DNA from: Candidatus Cloacimonas sp. 4484_275
GTDB lineage: Bacteria > Cloacimonadota > Cloacimonadia > Cloacimonadales > TCS61
Assembly (NCBI GenBank): GCA_002085205.1
Contig: NATF01000050.1
Location: 1 to 6,861, forward strand
Length of the DNA stretch: 6,861 bases
Direction of reading: 5' to 3'
Shown: in pieces, positions 1 to 6,861 of the stretch
How positions within the stretch are numbered: the stretch's first letter is position 1
Layout: each line of letters opens with the position of its first letter
Notes under the pieces: model-generated
Databases searched by the model: none
The model's input: only the letters and a program-made list of their open reading frames with translations
What the model was told of the DNA's origin: nothing
Program-made: the position numbers and the translations under genes

Positions 1-1440
1 GGAGAAATTTTATAGCCGAATTTTTGTAAATCATCAAACCGGATTTCCGGTCGCTTCAAAATTTCGATAAATTTTTTTCGTTCCTTTATTCCATTCGTGG
101 CAATGGAACTTTGCTTTTTCAAGAGAGCCATTTCTCTTTGAAAAATTTGGCGCATTTTTTGAAATTTTTGCCAGCGGACATCCTCGATCAAACCAAGTTT
201 ATAACCAAGCGGCATCATTCGTTCGTCCGCATTGTCTTGTCTCAAATATAATCTGTATTCCGCCCGTGAAGTGAAAAGCCGATACGGTTCGTTTGTTCCT
301 TTTGTAACCAAATCGTCCAACAAAACTCCCAAATAAGATTGAGACAAGATAAAGTCCGGAAATTTTTTTCGTTTCCATAGTTGCTTTGATTTCGTCGGGA
401 ATGATGTAATCGTATTCAATCGCATAACCGTATCTGATAACTTCCGCCCTTTCCAAACCTGGAATTGTTTTCAGCATCTCTTTTTGAACGAGTGGCGGCA
501 AACTGTTGGAAACTCCGTTTACATAAGCCTCAAAAGTATTTTCTCCTTCCGGTTCTATGAATACCTGATGATGTTCTTTTTGGGAAAATTTTACGATTTT
601 GTCTTCAATGGAAGGACAATATCTGGGACCGACTCCGCTGATATATCCGCCGTAAAGGGAAGATTTGTTTAAATTGGTGTTGATAATTTCATGTGTTTTC
701 GGATTGGTGAAAGTTAAATAGCAGCTTACCGTATTTTTCAATTTTATATTTCGATAAAAGGAAAAACCTTGCGGATTGTCGTCTCCGGGTTGTTCTTCCA
801 CTTTGTTAAAATCAACGGTTCGTAAATCAATTCTCGGCGGTGTTCCCGTCTTGAATCTGGCAAGCTTCAAACCGATTTTTTTGAGGGAATCGGATAATTT
901 CTCCGCCGCCGGTTCGCCGGCTCTGCCGGCGCTGTAATTTATATCGCCCACGAATACTCGACCTTTTAAGAATGTTCCGTTTGCCAAAATAATTTTGGGC
1001 GCATAATAAATTTCTCCCAAATTGGATTTTACGCCGATGACCTTTTTTCCGTCGGCGGACAAAATGATTTCTTCAATAATCGATTCTTTTATTTGCAAAC
1101 CATTTTGGTTTTCCAATGCTTCTCTCATAACTATGGAATAACCCGTTCTGTCGTTTTGAGAACGCGGAGCCCAGACCGCCGGACCTTTTTTCCGGTTTAA
1201 CATCCGGAATTGAATTCCGCTTAAATCGGCGCTTTTTCCGATTTCACCGCCCAAAGCATCGATTTCACGAGCCAGATGACCTTTTGCCGGTCCTCCAATC
1301 GACGGATTGCAAGACATCCTGCCGATAGATTCTATTTTAATGACAAAAATAAGAGTTTTGGCTCCCATTCTGGCAGCGGCAAGAGCCGCTTCAATTCCGG
1401 CATGACCGGCGCCAACTACAATAACATCATATTTTTCCAT
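1..1440 (-). pseudogene. mnmG: tRNA uridine-5-carboxymethylaminomethyl modification enzyme MnmG (GidA), internally deleted and frameshifted, 3' end outside window
   Basis: MnmG, with MnmE, installs the (carboxymethyl)aminomethyl group on wobble U34 of certain tRNAs in the cytoplasm, using FAD. The start at 1440 gives the family N-terminus MEKYDVIVVGAGHAGIEAA with the GxGxxG dinucleotide-binding loop. SCNPSIGGPAKGH, TGTPPR and the GidA signature GPRYCPSIEDKIVKF follow. The family match is continuous for about 365 residues to ETKKISGLYL (346). The expected AGQINGTTGYEEAAAQG-type segment and the following linker, about 38 residues, are then absent. Homology resumes at 344 in another frame as SQSYLGVLLDDLVTKG and FTSRAEYRLYLRQDNADER, staying open to base 1, where LKRPEIRFDDL is still recognisable. 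Read without correction, the first frame ends at a stop at 199-201 after 413 codons, with a nonsense tail of about 48 residues. The lost segment contributes to the FAD site, and the tRNA-binding helical C-terminus is out of frame, so the product should be inactive unless this is an assembly error. Upstream Shine-Dalgarno is weak (GGAA). Confidence 0.93.
340..350 (-). other. deletion/frameshift junction inside mnmG
   Basis: On the minus strand, codons to the right of about 346 read as family-consistent ...SGLYL. Codons from 344 leftward read as family-consistent SQSYLGVL... in a frame shifted by one base. Comparison with the known E. coli order (GLFF, GQINGTTGYEEAAAQG, a linker, then SQAYLGVL) implies loss of roughly 115 bases, with a length of the form 3n+2. 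No inserted bases, target-site duplication or mobile-element remnant is visible at the joint. Confidence 0.8.
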
Positions 1441-1500
1441 ATTTCCAATTCTTGTTTATGCTCACTGATGTCAAGATTTGTTCCGAATCTCCTTTTTGCA

Positions 1501-1529
1501 TTGACAAACAGGGCGACAAAAAAATTTTG
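1501..1529 (+). promoter_or_regulatory. candidate proS promoter (FCB-type -33/-7)
   Basis: TTGACA at 1501-1506 is followed, 18 bases after its TTG, by AAATTTTG at 1522-1529. That differs at one position from the TAnnTTTG -7 element known for Bacteroidota. The 120-base region lies between divergent genes, so a promoter is expected here. A conventional sigma-70 -10 at 17 bases spacing is not seen. This is a motif match by eye only. Confidence 0.3.
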
Positions 1530-1549
1530 AAAACAAATTATAGGAAATC

Positions 1550-1553
1550 GGAG
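1550..1553 (+). promoter_or_regulatory. Shine-Dalgarno of proS
   Basis: GGAG lies seven bases upstream of the ATG at 1561. It supports that start over any internal Met. Confidence 0.7.
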
Positions 1554-1560
1554 AATTAGT

Positions 1561-3084
1561 ATGTCAAAAAAGGGACGAACAGCAATAGTTCCGACTCGAA
1601 ACGAAAATTATCCCGAATGGTATCAACAGGTTATAAAAGCCGCCGATTTAGCGGAAAACAGCGAAGTGCGCGGCTGTATGGTTATAAAACCTTGGGGTTA
1701 TTCTCTTTGGGAAAATATCCAACGGAATCTGGACGAAATGTTCAAAGATACAGGTCATGTAAACGCCTATTTTCCTCTTTTTATTCCCAAAAGTTATTTT
1801 GAAAAGGAAGCCGAACATGTGGAAGGTTTTGCCAAAGAATGTGCCGTTGTTACGCATACTCGGTTGGAAGATGACGGAAACGGAGGTTTGAAACCCGCCG
1901 GAAAACTGACGGAAGAACTTATTGTGCGTCCGACCAGCGAAACGATTATCGGAGCTTCATTCAGCAAATGGGTCAATTCATATCGCGATTTACCGCTTCT
2001 TATCAATCAATGGGCAAATGTCGTTCGTTGGGAAATGCGAACCAGGCTTTTTCTCAGAACATCGGAATTTTTGTGGCAAGAAGGTCACACCGTTCATGAA
2101 AGTAAAGAAGACGCGCTGGAAGAAACTTATCGAATGCTTGATGTTTATGCAAAGTTTGCGGAAGAATACTTGGCAATTCCCGTGATAAAAGGAGAAAAAA
2201 CGGAATCCGAGCGTTTTCCGGGAGCATTGAATACTTTTTCTATTGAAGCAATGATGCAGGATAGAAAAGCATTGCAAGCGGGAACATCTCATTTTCTCGG
2301 GCAAAATTTTGCGAAAGCTTCCGAAATAAAATTTCAGAATAAAAGCGGTTCCGAAGAATATGCTTGGACGACTTCTTGGGGTGTTTCCACTCGACTTATC
2401 GGCGCTTTGATTATGGCTCACAGCGATGATAACGGACTTGTCTTACCACCGAAAATTGCTCCGTCTCACATTGCTATTATTCCTATTTTCAGAGATGAAG
2501 AACAAGAAAAAATAGTAAGTGAATTTATTGAGAAATTGTTAAAAAAAATAAAAAAATTACGATTTAACGAGAAAAAAATTAGAGTTGAATATGATCGGCG
2601 AGATATTCGCGGTGGTGAAAAAAATTGGTTTTGGGTAAAAAAGGGAATTCCCATCAGATTGGAAATTGGTCCTCGCGATGTGGCAACAAATTCCGTTTTT
2701 ATGAGTCGCAGAGATAAGGAAGTAAATGAAAAAGAAAGTGTTTCCGTGGAAGATTTTCTTAACAATCTAACTTCCATTCTCGATGAGATTCAAACCAATA
2801 TTTATCAAAAGGCTCTGAAATTCAGGGAAAAAAATACAAAGAAAATTGATGATAAAAATGAGTTTTATCGATTTTTTACTCCCAAGAATAAAACGAATCC
2901 GGAAATTCACGGAGGATTTGCTCTTTCTCATTGGTGTGGAAATCCGGCCTGCGAAGAACAGATAAAAAACGATCTCAAAGTCACAATTAGGTGCATTCCT
3001 CTTGATGCCGAAACGGAAAAAGGCAAATGTATTTATTGTGGAAAAGAGAGTGAAAAAAGAGTCGTTTTTGCCAAAAGCTATTAA
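1561..3084 (+). CDS. proS: prolyl-tRNA synthetase, short eukaryotic/archaeal-type (class IIa)
   Basis: This enzyme charges tRNA-Pro with proline in the cytoplasm using ATP. The 507-residue length and architecture match the ProS type 3 form (Thermus-like) rather than the roughly 570-residue E. coli type, because no editing insertion sits between motifs 2 and 3. Visible parts are the motif 1 region around GHVNAYFPLFIP (65-76), VRPTSET (122-128), and motif 2 around VVRWEMR and FLRTSEFLWQEGHT (154-177). ALQAGTSHFLGQNF (237-250) and motif 3, TSWGVSTRLIGALIMAHSDD (271-290), follow. The anticodon-binding domain runs from about 300 to 400. The C-terminal zinc-type domain has cysteines at 459, 464, 490 and 493, and ends in FAKSY. 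In the Thermus enzyme the terminal Tyr carboxylate reaches into the active site. One oddity is TRLFLRT, where relatives usually have TRPFLRT. The gene diverges from mnmG and is followed 16 bases later by the S4-CinA gene, so the two are probably co-transcribed. Confidence 0.97.
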   Translation: MSKKGRTAIVPTRNENYPEWYQQVIKAADLAENSEVRGCMVIKPWGYSLWENIQRNLDEMFKDTGHVNAYFPLFIPKSYFEKEAEHVEGFAKECAVVTHTRLEDDGNGGLKPAGKLTEELIVRPTSETIIGASFSKWVNSYRDLPLLINQWANVVRWEMRTRLFLRTSEFLWQEGHTVHESKEDALEETYRMLDVYAKFAEEYLAIPVIKGEKTESERFPGALNTFSIEAMMQDRKALQAGTSHFLGQNFAKASEIKFQNKSGSEEYAWTTSWGVSTRLIGALIMAHSDDNGLVLPPKIAPSHIAIIPIFRDEEQEKIVSEFIEKLLKKIKKLRFNEKKIRVEYDRRDIRGGEKNWFWVKKGIPIRLEIGPRDVATNSVFMSRRDKEVNEKESVSVEDFLNNLTSILDEIQTNIYQKALKFREKNTKKIDDKNEFYRFFTPKNKTNPEIHGGFALSHWCGNPACEEQIKNDLKVTIRCIPLDAETEKGKCIYCGKESEKRVVFAKSY

Positions 3085-3100
3085 AGGAATTGATTGTTAA

Positions 3101-3925
3101 ATGATTTTTTGGATAAGACCTGACGATTCAATTTATCTGTTTCAATTACTGAAAGCGGCGAAAATTTCCGATGATTATAAAGAAATCAGGTTGTTTATTA
3201 AAGACGGTTTGGTTTCTATTAACGGAGTGGTGAATCGTAAACAAAGAGTGATTTTGCGTGATGGAGATGTGGTAACTTTCGATAAAAAAGAAATTGTGGT
3301 GAAAGAAAGAAAATCGGAAACACCGACCGAACAGGAATTGGAAAGAAATTATGAAGAAAGGGTGCGACATGGAAAAATCAACGAATGGACATCAAAGCCA
3401 CTGAAATCGGAAGAGGAAATTGATGAACAGATCGTTCAATTATCCGAAAAATTACATTATTTATTTATCAGCAAAAATAAAACCGTTAGTTTTGCCGAAT
3501 CGTGTACAGGCGGTATGGTGCAACAATATTTAACCGACAATTCCGGTTCTTCCGCATATTTTTTGGGCGGAATCGTTGCATACAGCAATCAGGCGAAAAT
3601 GAGAATTTTGAAGGTAAAAAAAACAACTTTGGAAAATTACGGAGCGGTTAGCAAAGAAACTGCGAAAGAAATGGCAATTGGTGTTCAGAAATTGTTTCAA
3701 TCCGATGTTTCGGCTTCGGTAACCGGAATTGCCGGACCAACCGGTGGTTCTGATGATAAACCGGTAGGCACTGTTTTTATTGCGGTAAAAGTAAATAATC
3801 GTGTTTTTGGAAGAGAGTTTTTGTTTAACGGAACTCGCGATATCATTAGAAAAAAAACCGTGAAAATGCTTTTCGAATTTATATTTGAAATTTTAACTCA
3901 GACGAAAAAAAAATTGACAAGATAA
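3101..3925 (+). CDS. S4 RNA-binding-like domain fused to CinA C-terminal (NMN amidohydrolase, PncC-type) domain
   Basis: The protein has 274 residues in two parts. Residues about 9-68 resemble the S4/YbcJ-YaaA small RNA-binding fold: IYLFQLLKAAKI, then IRLFIKDGLVSINGVVNRKQ and LRDGDVVTF. A charged linker (about 69-108) follows. Residues about 109-265 are a full CinA C-terminal domain with FAESCTGGMVQQYLTDNSGS (131-150), YSNQAKMRIL, YGAVSKETAKEMAIG (180-194), VTGIAGPTGGSDDKPVGTVF (207-226) and a final GTRDIIRKKTV. PncC-type enzymes hydrolyse nicotinamide mononucleotide to nicotinate mononucleotide and ammonia for NAD recycling, and the SCTGG serine is part of the active site. The usual CinA N-terminal COG1058 domain is absent, replaced by the S4-like part. 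That the S4 part binds RNA is inference. AAGGAA at 3084-3089 sits 11 bases before the ATG, a rather long spacing, but an in-frame TAA immediately upstream (3098-3100) excludes an earlier start. The gene lies 16 bases behind proS. Confidence 0.88.
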   Translation: MIFWIRPDDSIYLFQLLKAAKISDDYKEIRLFIKDGLVSINGVVNRKQRVILRDGDVVTFDKKEIVVKERKSETPTEQELERNYEERVRHGKINEWTSKPLKSEEEIDEQIVQLSEKLHYLFISKNKTVSFAESCTGGMVQQYLTDNSGSSAYFLGGIVAYSNQAKMRILKVKKTTLENYGAVSKETAKEMAIGVQKLFQSDVSASVTGIAGPTGGSDDKPVGTVFIAVKVNNRVFGREFLFNGTRDIIRKKTVKMLFEFIFEILTQTKKKLTR

Positions 3926-3950
3926 AAGTTTTTTTGAAAAAGGTCTGCAA

Positions 3951-3980
3951 TTGTTAATGGTTTTTTATCTTTTACTTTTT
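3951..3980 (+). promoter_or_regulatory. candidate promoter of the C25 peptidase gene
   Basis: TTG at 3951-3953 is followed after 19 bases by TACTTTTT at 3973-3980, one mismatch from TAnnTTTG. The surrounding spacer is extremely T-rich, so chance matches are likely. The 102-base gap after the S4-CinA gene and the different role of the next gene make a separate promoter plausible. Confidence 0.25.
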
Positions 3981-4018
3981 TCGTATTTTTTATTTTTAAA
4001 CTAAAAATGATTTTGTTT

Positions 4019-4022
4019 GGAG
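4019..4022 (+). promoter_or_regulatory. Shine-Dalgarno deciding the start of the C25 peptidase
   Basis: GGAG ends five bases before the ATG at 4028. An in-frame ATG at 4007 would add seven residues (MILFGEK) but has no purine-rich site before it and would bury the signal peptide's basic start, so 4028 is preferred. Confidence 0.7.
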
Positions 4023-4027
4023 AAAAA

Positions 4028-4084
4028 ATGAGAAGGACTATTATATTATTCTTTATGCTGTTAACCGTTGCGTTTGTTTACGGA
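4028..4084 (+). other. signal peptide of the C25 peptidase
   Basis: The nineteen residues comprise MRR, a hydrophobic core TIILFFMLLTVAFV, and a short polar end YG before KSIEV. There is no lipobox cysteine, so signal peptidase I processing is expected. Confidence 0.8.
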
Positions 4085-6861
4085 AAGAGCATCGAAGTTT
4101 TGGAAGAAAATGAAGATTATCTTATTCTGAAATTTCAAATACCGCAATATTCTTTTCAACCATATACTCATGAAAATGAAACTTTTCAAAAGATAATCTG
4201 TGATGAAGGAGAGTTTCTTTCTCAGGAAGGATTTCCCAAACTTCCGTGCTTTTCTGAAATTGTCGGTTTACCTGTTGACGGAGAAATCGATTTTGAAATT
4301 CTGGAAAAATCTCAGATTGTGAAAAACAATATTTTGGTTTATCCGAATTTGAAAACGGTCATTCCTGAAAATTTTACCGAAGGAATGGCTCCGGATGCTG
4401 TTTTTTATAAAGATCCGATTGCGTATAATAGTTCAGAGTATTATCCGCGAAATATTTTATCGAAGGGAAAATCGGCATTTATCGGAGACAGAAATTTTAT
4501 CGGTTTTAAGGTAAATCCGTTCCAATATCAAGCTGATGCAAAAAATCTACTGATTACAACTTCTCTTGTTTTCAAAATTAATATTTATGGAAACAAAGAG
4601 GAAACGAGAGGTTGGGAAAACAGTAGTAATTTTATTGATAAAATAGGAGATTCATTTTTTCTTAACAATAAATATTCAAAAAAATGGAGAAAACAAAAAG
4701 TTAAATCCGATTTCGTTCCGACACGCCCAAACGGCTTGGTTGATGAAATCCAAATTCTCGTTGATGAAGACGGAATTTATAAAATATCTTACGATGACTT
4801 GGTTAGTTCATTGCAAAATTATGCCGAGGAAAATGAAATAGAATTTGAGATGGCTTTTAATTGGGACACTGTTAATCCTCGTTATTTGGAACTTTATGAT
4901 GAAAATGGAACTATTCCCATCAGGTTTGTCGGCGAAATGGACAACTCTTTTGACGAAGGTGATTATTTTGAGTTTTACGGCAAAAGACATTCGGGAGAAA
5001 CGGATTATTACGACGACTATACTTCCGAAAATGTTTATGTATTAAAATTAACCGACCATCTTGGAAGCAGAATGGCGGTTGAAAATGGAGGTTTATTGGT
5101 AACGGACGAATCTCAATATACGATTCCGCAATCTTATAAACAAACTCTCCATTTTGAAAAAGAATATATTTATAATCCTTTGGGTGCTCAATTTTATTAC
5201 TTGGATGATTATGGAATTTCTGATTTTTATAAGGAAGATCTCTATTTTTGGGATAAAATAGATTCTCCGAATTTGAAAATATATAGTTTTGAATTGCAAT
5301 ATCCACACAATATTGGAATTAAATATTATGATGCCAAAGTCAGTTTGTTTGGCTCCACATATAGTGAAAATCTTAATGTAATTAATCATCATGCCACGGT
5401 TCGTATCAATTCCGAACTAATCGATATGGAAAATGTAGAAATAAAGTCATTTTACGAAGCGGGTGGAGCTCCTTATTATGCATCGTTCCAAGATAGCGTT
5501 TTAAGTGCTGATATTGAATATTATGCCGTTACGGAATCTCAGAAAAAATTGCCGCTTCAAATTAGACCTAATATCCTTCCGCAATTGTCAACAAATTCCT
5601 ATTCTCTTCTCGATCCTTCAAATTCAGCGGATCTGCTGATTATTACTGCCTCTCGATTTGTTAATTCGGAAGGAACTTTATTGTTTAAACAAATTTGGGA
5701 AGAACAAGGACATACTGTTGAAATTATAGATTTACAAGATATTTATGATGAGTTTAACTTTGGGATTGAGTCGGCGGAAGCGATAAAAGATTTTTTAAGT
5801 TATGTTTATAACAATTGGTCATCTCCTTATCTTACGCATGTTTTGTTATTAGGTGACGGAATTTCCGATGAAAGAGATAATAGCCCGCAACGGGAATTCA
5901 ATATAATTCCGATTCACAAGATTTGGGCGCAAGAACTGGGCGCAATTGCCAGTGATAATTGGTATGCTTGTATAGTGGGAGATGATGTTGTACCGGATAT
6001 TGCATTAAGCAGAATTACAGTTTGGAAAGAGGAACAAATTCTTGATATGGCGGAAAAAACCCAGCACTATCTGGATAATCCGAATTTCAATGACTTGTGG
6101 CATTCTTGTGTAACATTTTGTGCAGGAGGAAAAGATACCGATGAACACGCGGATTTTGCATTTCAAAGTGAAAGAATAATTAAGACATGGATTCCGCCGG
6201 ATTTTAATGTAAAACGAATATACACAAGATTGGATTACTTACCTTCGGAATTTTCTGGGAATACTATTAAATTAAAAAACACAATAGATAATGGAACTAT
6301 TTATGTGCAATTTATGGGTCATGGATCAGGACATCAGTGGGCAGATTATAATTTGTTTACTATTGATGATATCCCGACTTTGAATAACGATAATTATCCC
6401 TTAGTTGTTAGTCTTTCTTGTTATGCAAGTGCTTTTAATCATTCACAAATTAATAGTATTTCGGAAAAATTACTTATGACACCAAATCGGGGGGGGATTT
6501 CTACAATTGGTTTTACAGGTTTTGGTTATGTCTCCATTGATGAATTATTCGGCAAATATTTAATAGAGACATTGTTTAATCGAAGAATAACCAATATTAG
6601 TCAGGCATTAAATGTGGTAAAAGCAAAATTTTATTCACACGAACAAAGTGTTTACGGAATTCCTTATAGCATAAGAGCGTTGGTGGAAGGAAGTGTTGTT
6701 TTAGGTGATCCTTTGATTTCATTTGTACTTCCGACAGAACAGAAAGAGGTTTCTTTAAATAAATATTATTTACAAGACGGAGATATTCTCACAATGTCTT
6801 CGCAGGTCGGTGATGATATTATCAGAGGAAAATTTGTTATTTATGATGAAAATGATGTTCA
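4028..6861 (+). CDS. secreted gingipain-like cysteine peptidase (MEROPS family C25), 3' end outside window
   Basis: The frame is open for 944 residues to the window edge, with no stop seen. Residues 1-19 form a signal peptide (MRR, hydrophobic ILFFMLLTVAFV, likely cut after YG), so the protein leaves the cytoplasm. A propeptide-like region extends to about 230. A domain around DEIQILVDEDGIYKISYDDL (239-258) and GDYFEFYGKRHSG (311-323) follows; this arrangement is seen in C25 proteins and PorU-like proteins of FCB bacteria. The catalytic domain starts near 534 (ADLLIITASRF) and runs through VLLLGDG, ASDNWYACIVGDDVVPDIAL, FMGHGSGHQWADY and VVSLSCYASAF. His765 and Cys798 are the expected dyad, 33 residues apart as in Porphyromonas RgpB (His211/Cys244). 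The domain ends near 900 (VLGDPLISFVLP), and an Ig-like beta domain seems to begin (YYLQDGDILTMSS). Substrate specificity is unknown. A type IX sorting domain would lie beyond the window. It could be a PorU-like sortase rather than a digestive protease. Confidence 0.9.
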   Translation, partial: MRRTIILFFMLLTVAFVYGKSIEVLEENEDYLILKFQIPQYSFQPYTHENETFQKIICDEGEFLSQEGFPKLPCFSEIVGLPVDGEIDFEILEKSQIVKNNILVYPNLKTVIPENFTEGMAPDAVFYKDPIAYNSSEYYPRNILSKGKSAFIGDRNFIGFKVNPFQYQADAKNLLITTSLVFKINIYGNKEETRGWENSSNFIDKIGDSFFLNNKYSKKWRKQKVKSDFVPTRPNGLVDEIQILVDEDGIYKISYDDLVSSLQNYAEENEIEFEMAFNWDTVNPRYLELYDENGTIPIRFVGEMDNSFDEGDYFEFYGKRHSGETDYYDDYTSENVYVLKLTDHLGSRMAVENGGLLVTDESQYTIPQSYKQTLHFEKEYIYNPLGAQFYYLDDYGISDFYKEDLYFWDKIDSPNLKIYSFELQYPHNIGIKYYDAKVSLFGSTYSENLNVINHHATVRINSELIDMENVEIKSFYEAGGAPYYASFQDSVLSADIEYYAVTESQKKLPLQIRPNILPQLSTNSYSLLDPSNSADLLIITASRFVNSEGTLLFKQIWEEQGHTVEIIDLQDIYDEFNFGIESAEAIKDFLSYVYNNWSSPYLTHVLLLGDGISDERDNSPQREFNIIPIHKIWAQELGAIASDNWYACIVGDDVVPDIALSRITVWKEEQILDMAEKTQHYLDNPNFNDLWHSCVTFCAGGKDTDEHADFAFQSERIIKTWIPPDFNVKRIYTRLDYLPSEFSGNTIKLKNTIDNGTIYVQFMGHGSGHQWADYNLFTIDDIPTLNNDNYPLVVSLSCYASAFNHSQINSISEKLLMTPNRGGISTIGFTGFGYVSIDELFGKYLIETLFNRRITNISQALNVVKAKFYSHEQSVYGIPYSIRALVEGSVVLGDPLISFVLPTEQKEVSLNKYYLQDGDILTMSSQVGDDIIRGKFVIYDENDV
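6489..6496 (+). repeat. homopolymeric tract of eight G within the C25 catalytic domain
   Basis: Eight consecutive G encode the end of an Arg codon (CGG) and two Gly codons (GGG GGG), residues 821-823, shortly after catalytic Cys798. The surrounding gene is A+T-rich and elsewhere mostly uses GGA or GGT for glycine, so the run stands out. The present length keeps the frame open. Confidence 0.9.

Noticed and set aside
199..342. The ~48-residue C-terminal tail of the uncorrected mnmG frame as a novel domain
   Set aside because: The same bases read in the neighbouring frame give conserved MnmG sequence (LLDDLVTKG, SRAEYRLYLRQDNADER), so the tail is an out-of-frame artefact.
340..350. Insertion-sequence excision scar at the mnmG junction
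   Set aside because: No inverted repeats, target duplication or extra bases are visible. A simple deletion or an assembly collapse fits better.
1446..1474. TTGACA on the minus strand (1474-1469) as the mnmG promoter
   Set aside because: No acceptable -10 or -7 element follows at the right spacing, and the implied transcript start would fall almost on the start codon.
1990..2777. Minus-strand open frames of 70-143 codons inside proS
   Set aside because: They lie antisense to a fully conserved gene, have no recognisable motifs or ribosome-binding sites, and are composition shadows.
3919..3971. Terminator after the S4-CinA gene: AAGATAAAA at 3919-3927 can pair with TTTTATCTT at 3963-3971, with T-runs beyond
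   Set aside because: The stem is nearly all A-T, the loop is about 35 bases and it overlaps the stop codon. In such T-rich sequence this is likely chance.
4007..4027. Upstream in-frame ATG at 4007 as the start of the C25 peptidase
   Set aside because: There is no ribosome-binding site before it, whereas GGAG is ideally placed for the ATG at 4028, which begins a standard signal peptide.
4808..5392. Short open frames on both strands inside the N-terminal half of the C25 gene
   Set aside because: The overlapping + frame from 4028 is open throughout and codes for coherent family sequence. The others lack support.

Overview
The window is 6,861 bases of bacterial chromosome, A+T-rich overall. It carries two translation-related genes that diverge from a short intergenic region, then an S4-CinA fusion gene, then a large secreted peptidase that runs off the right edge. 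The mix fits the FCB (Bacteroidota-related) superphylum: a short eukaryotic/archaeal-type prolyl-tRNA synthetase, a gingipain-family (C25) exported protease, and possible TTG...TAnnTTTG-like promoters. A Cloacimonadota-like lineage is my best guess, but it is inference only and no marker here proves it.

Layout. Bases 1-1440 (minus strand) are mnmG, the FAD subunit of the tRNA wobble-uridine modification enzyme. It is broken at about position 345: an internal stretch of some 38 codons holding the conserved GQ-NG-GYEEAAAQG segment is missing, and the reading frame changes at the same point. The rest of the protein continues in the other frame to the left window edge. Bases 1441-1560 are the divergent intergenic region. 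Bases 1561-3084 are an intact proS. Sixteen bases later, bases 3101-3925 encode a 274-residue protein that joins an N-terminal S4 RNA-binding-like domain to a complete CinA C-terminal (NMN amidohydrolase, PncC-type) domain, in place of the usual CinA N-terminal domain. Bases 3926-4027 are a T-rich spacer. Bases 4028-6861 encode at least 944 residues of a signal-peptide-bearing C25 cysteine peptidase with its His/Cys dyad intact. Its catalytic domain is crossed by a run of eight G.

How they work together. mnmG and proS both serve tRNA function (modification and charging). The S4-CinA gene is probably co-transcribed with proS. The peptidase appears to be a separate unit with its own ribosome-binding site and possibly its own promoter. 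The items most worth a second look are the mnmG deletion plus frameshift, the S4-CinA fusion, and the G8 tract in the protease. I see no tRNA, rRNA, CRISPR array or insertion sequence.
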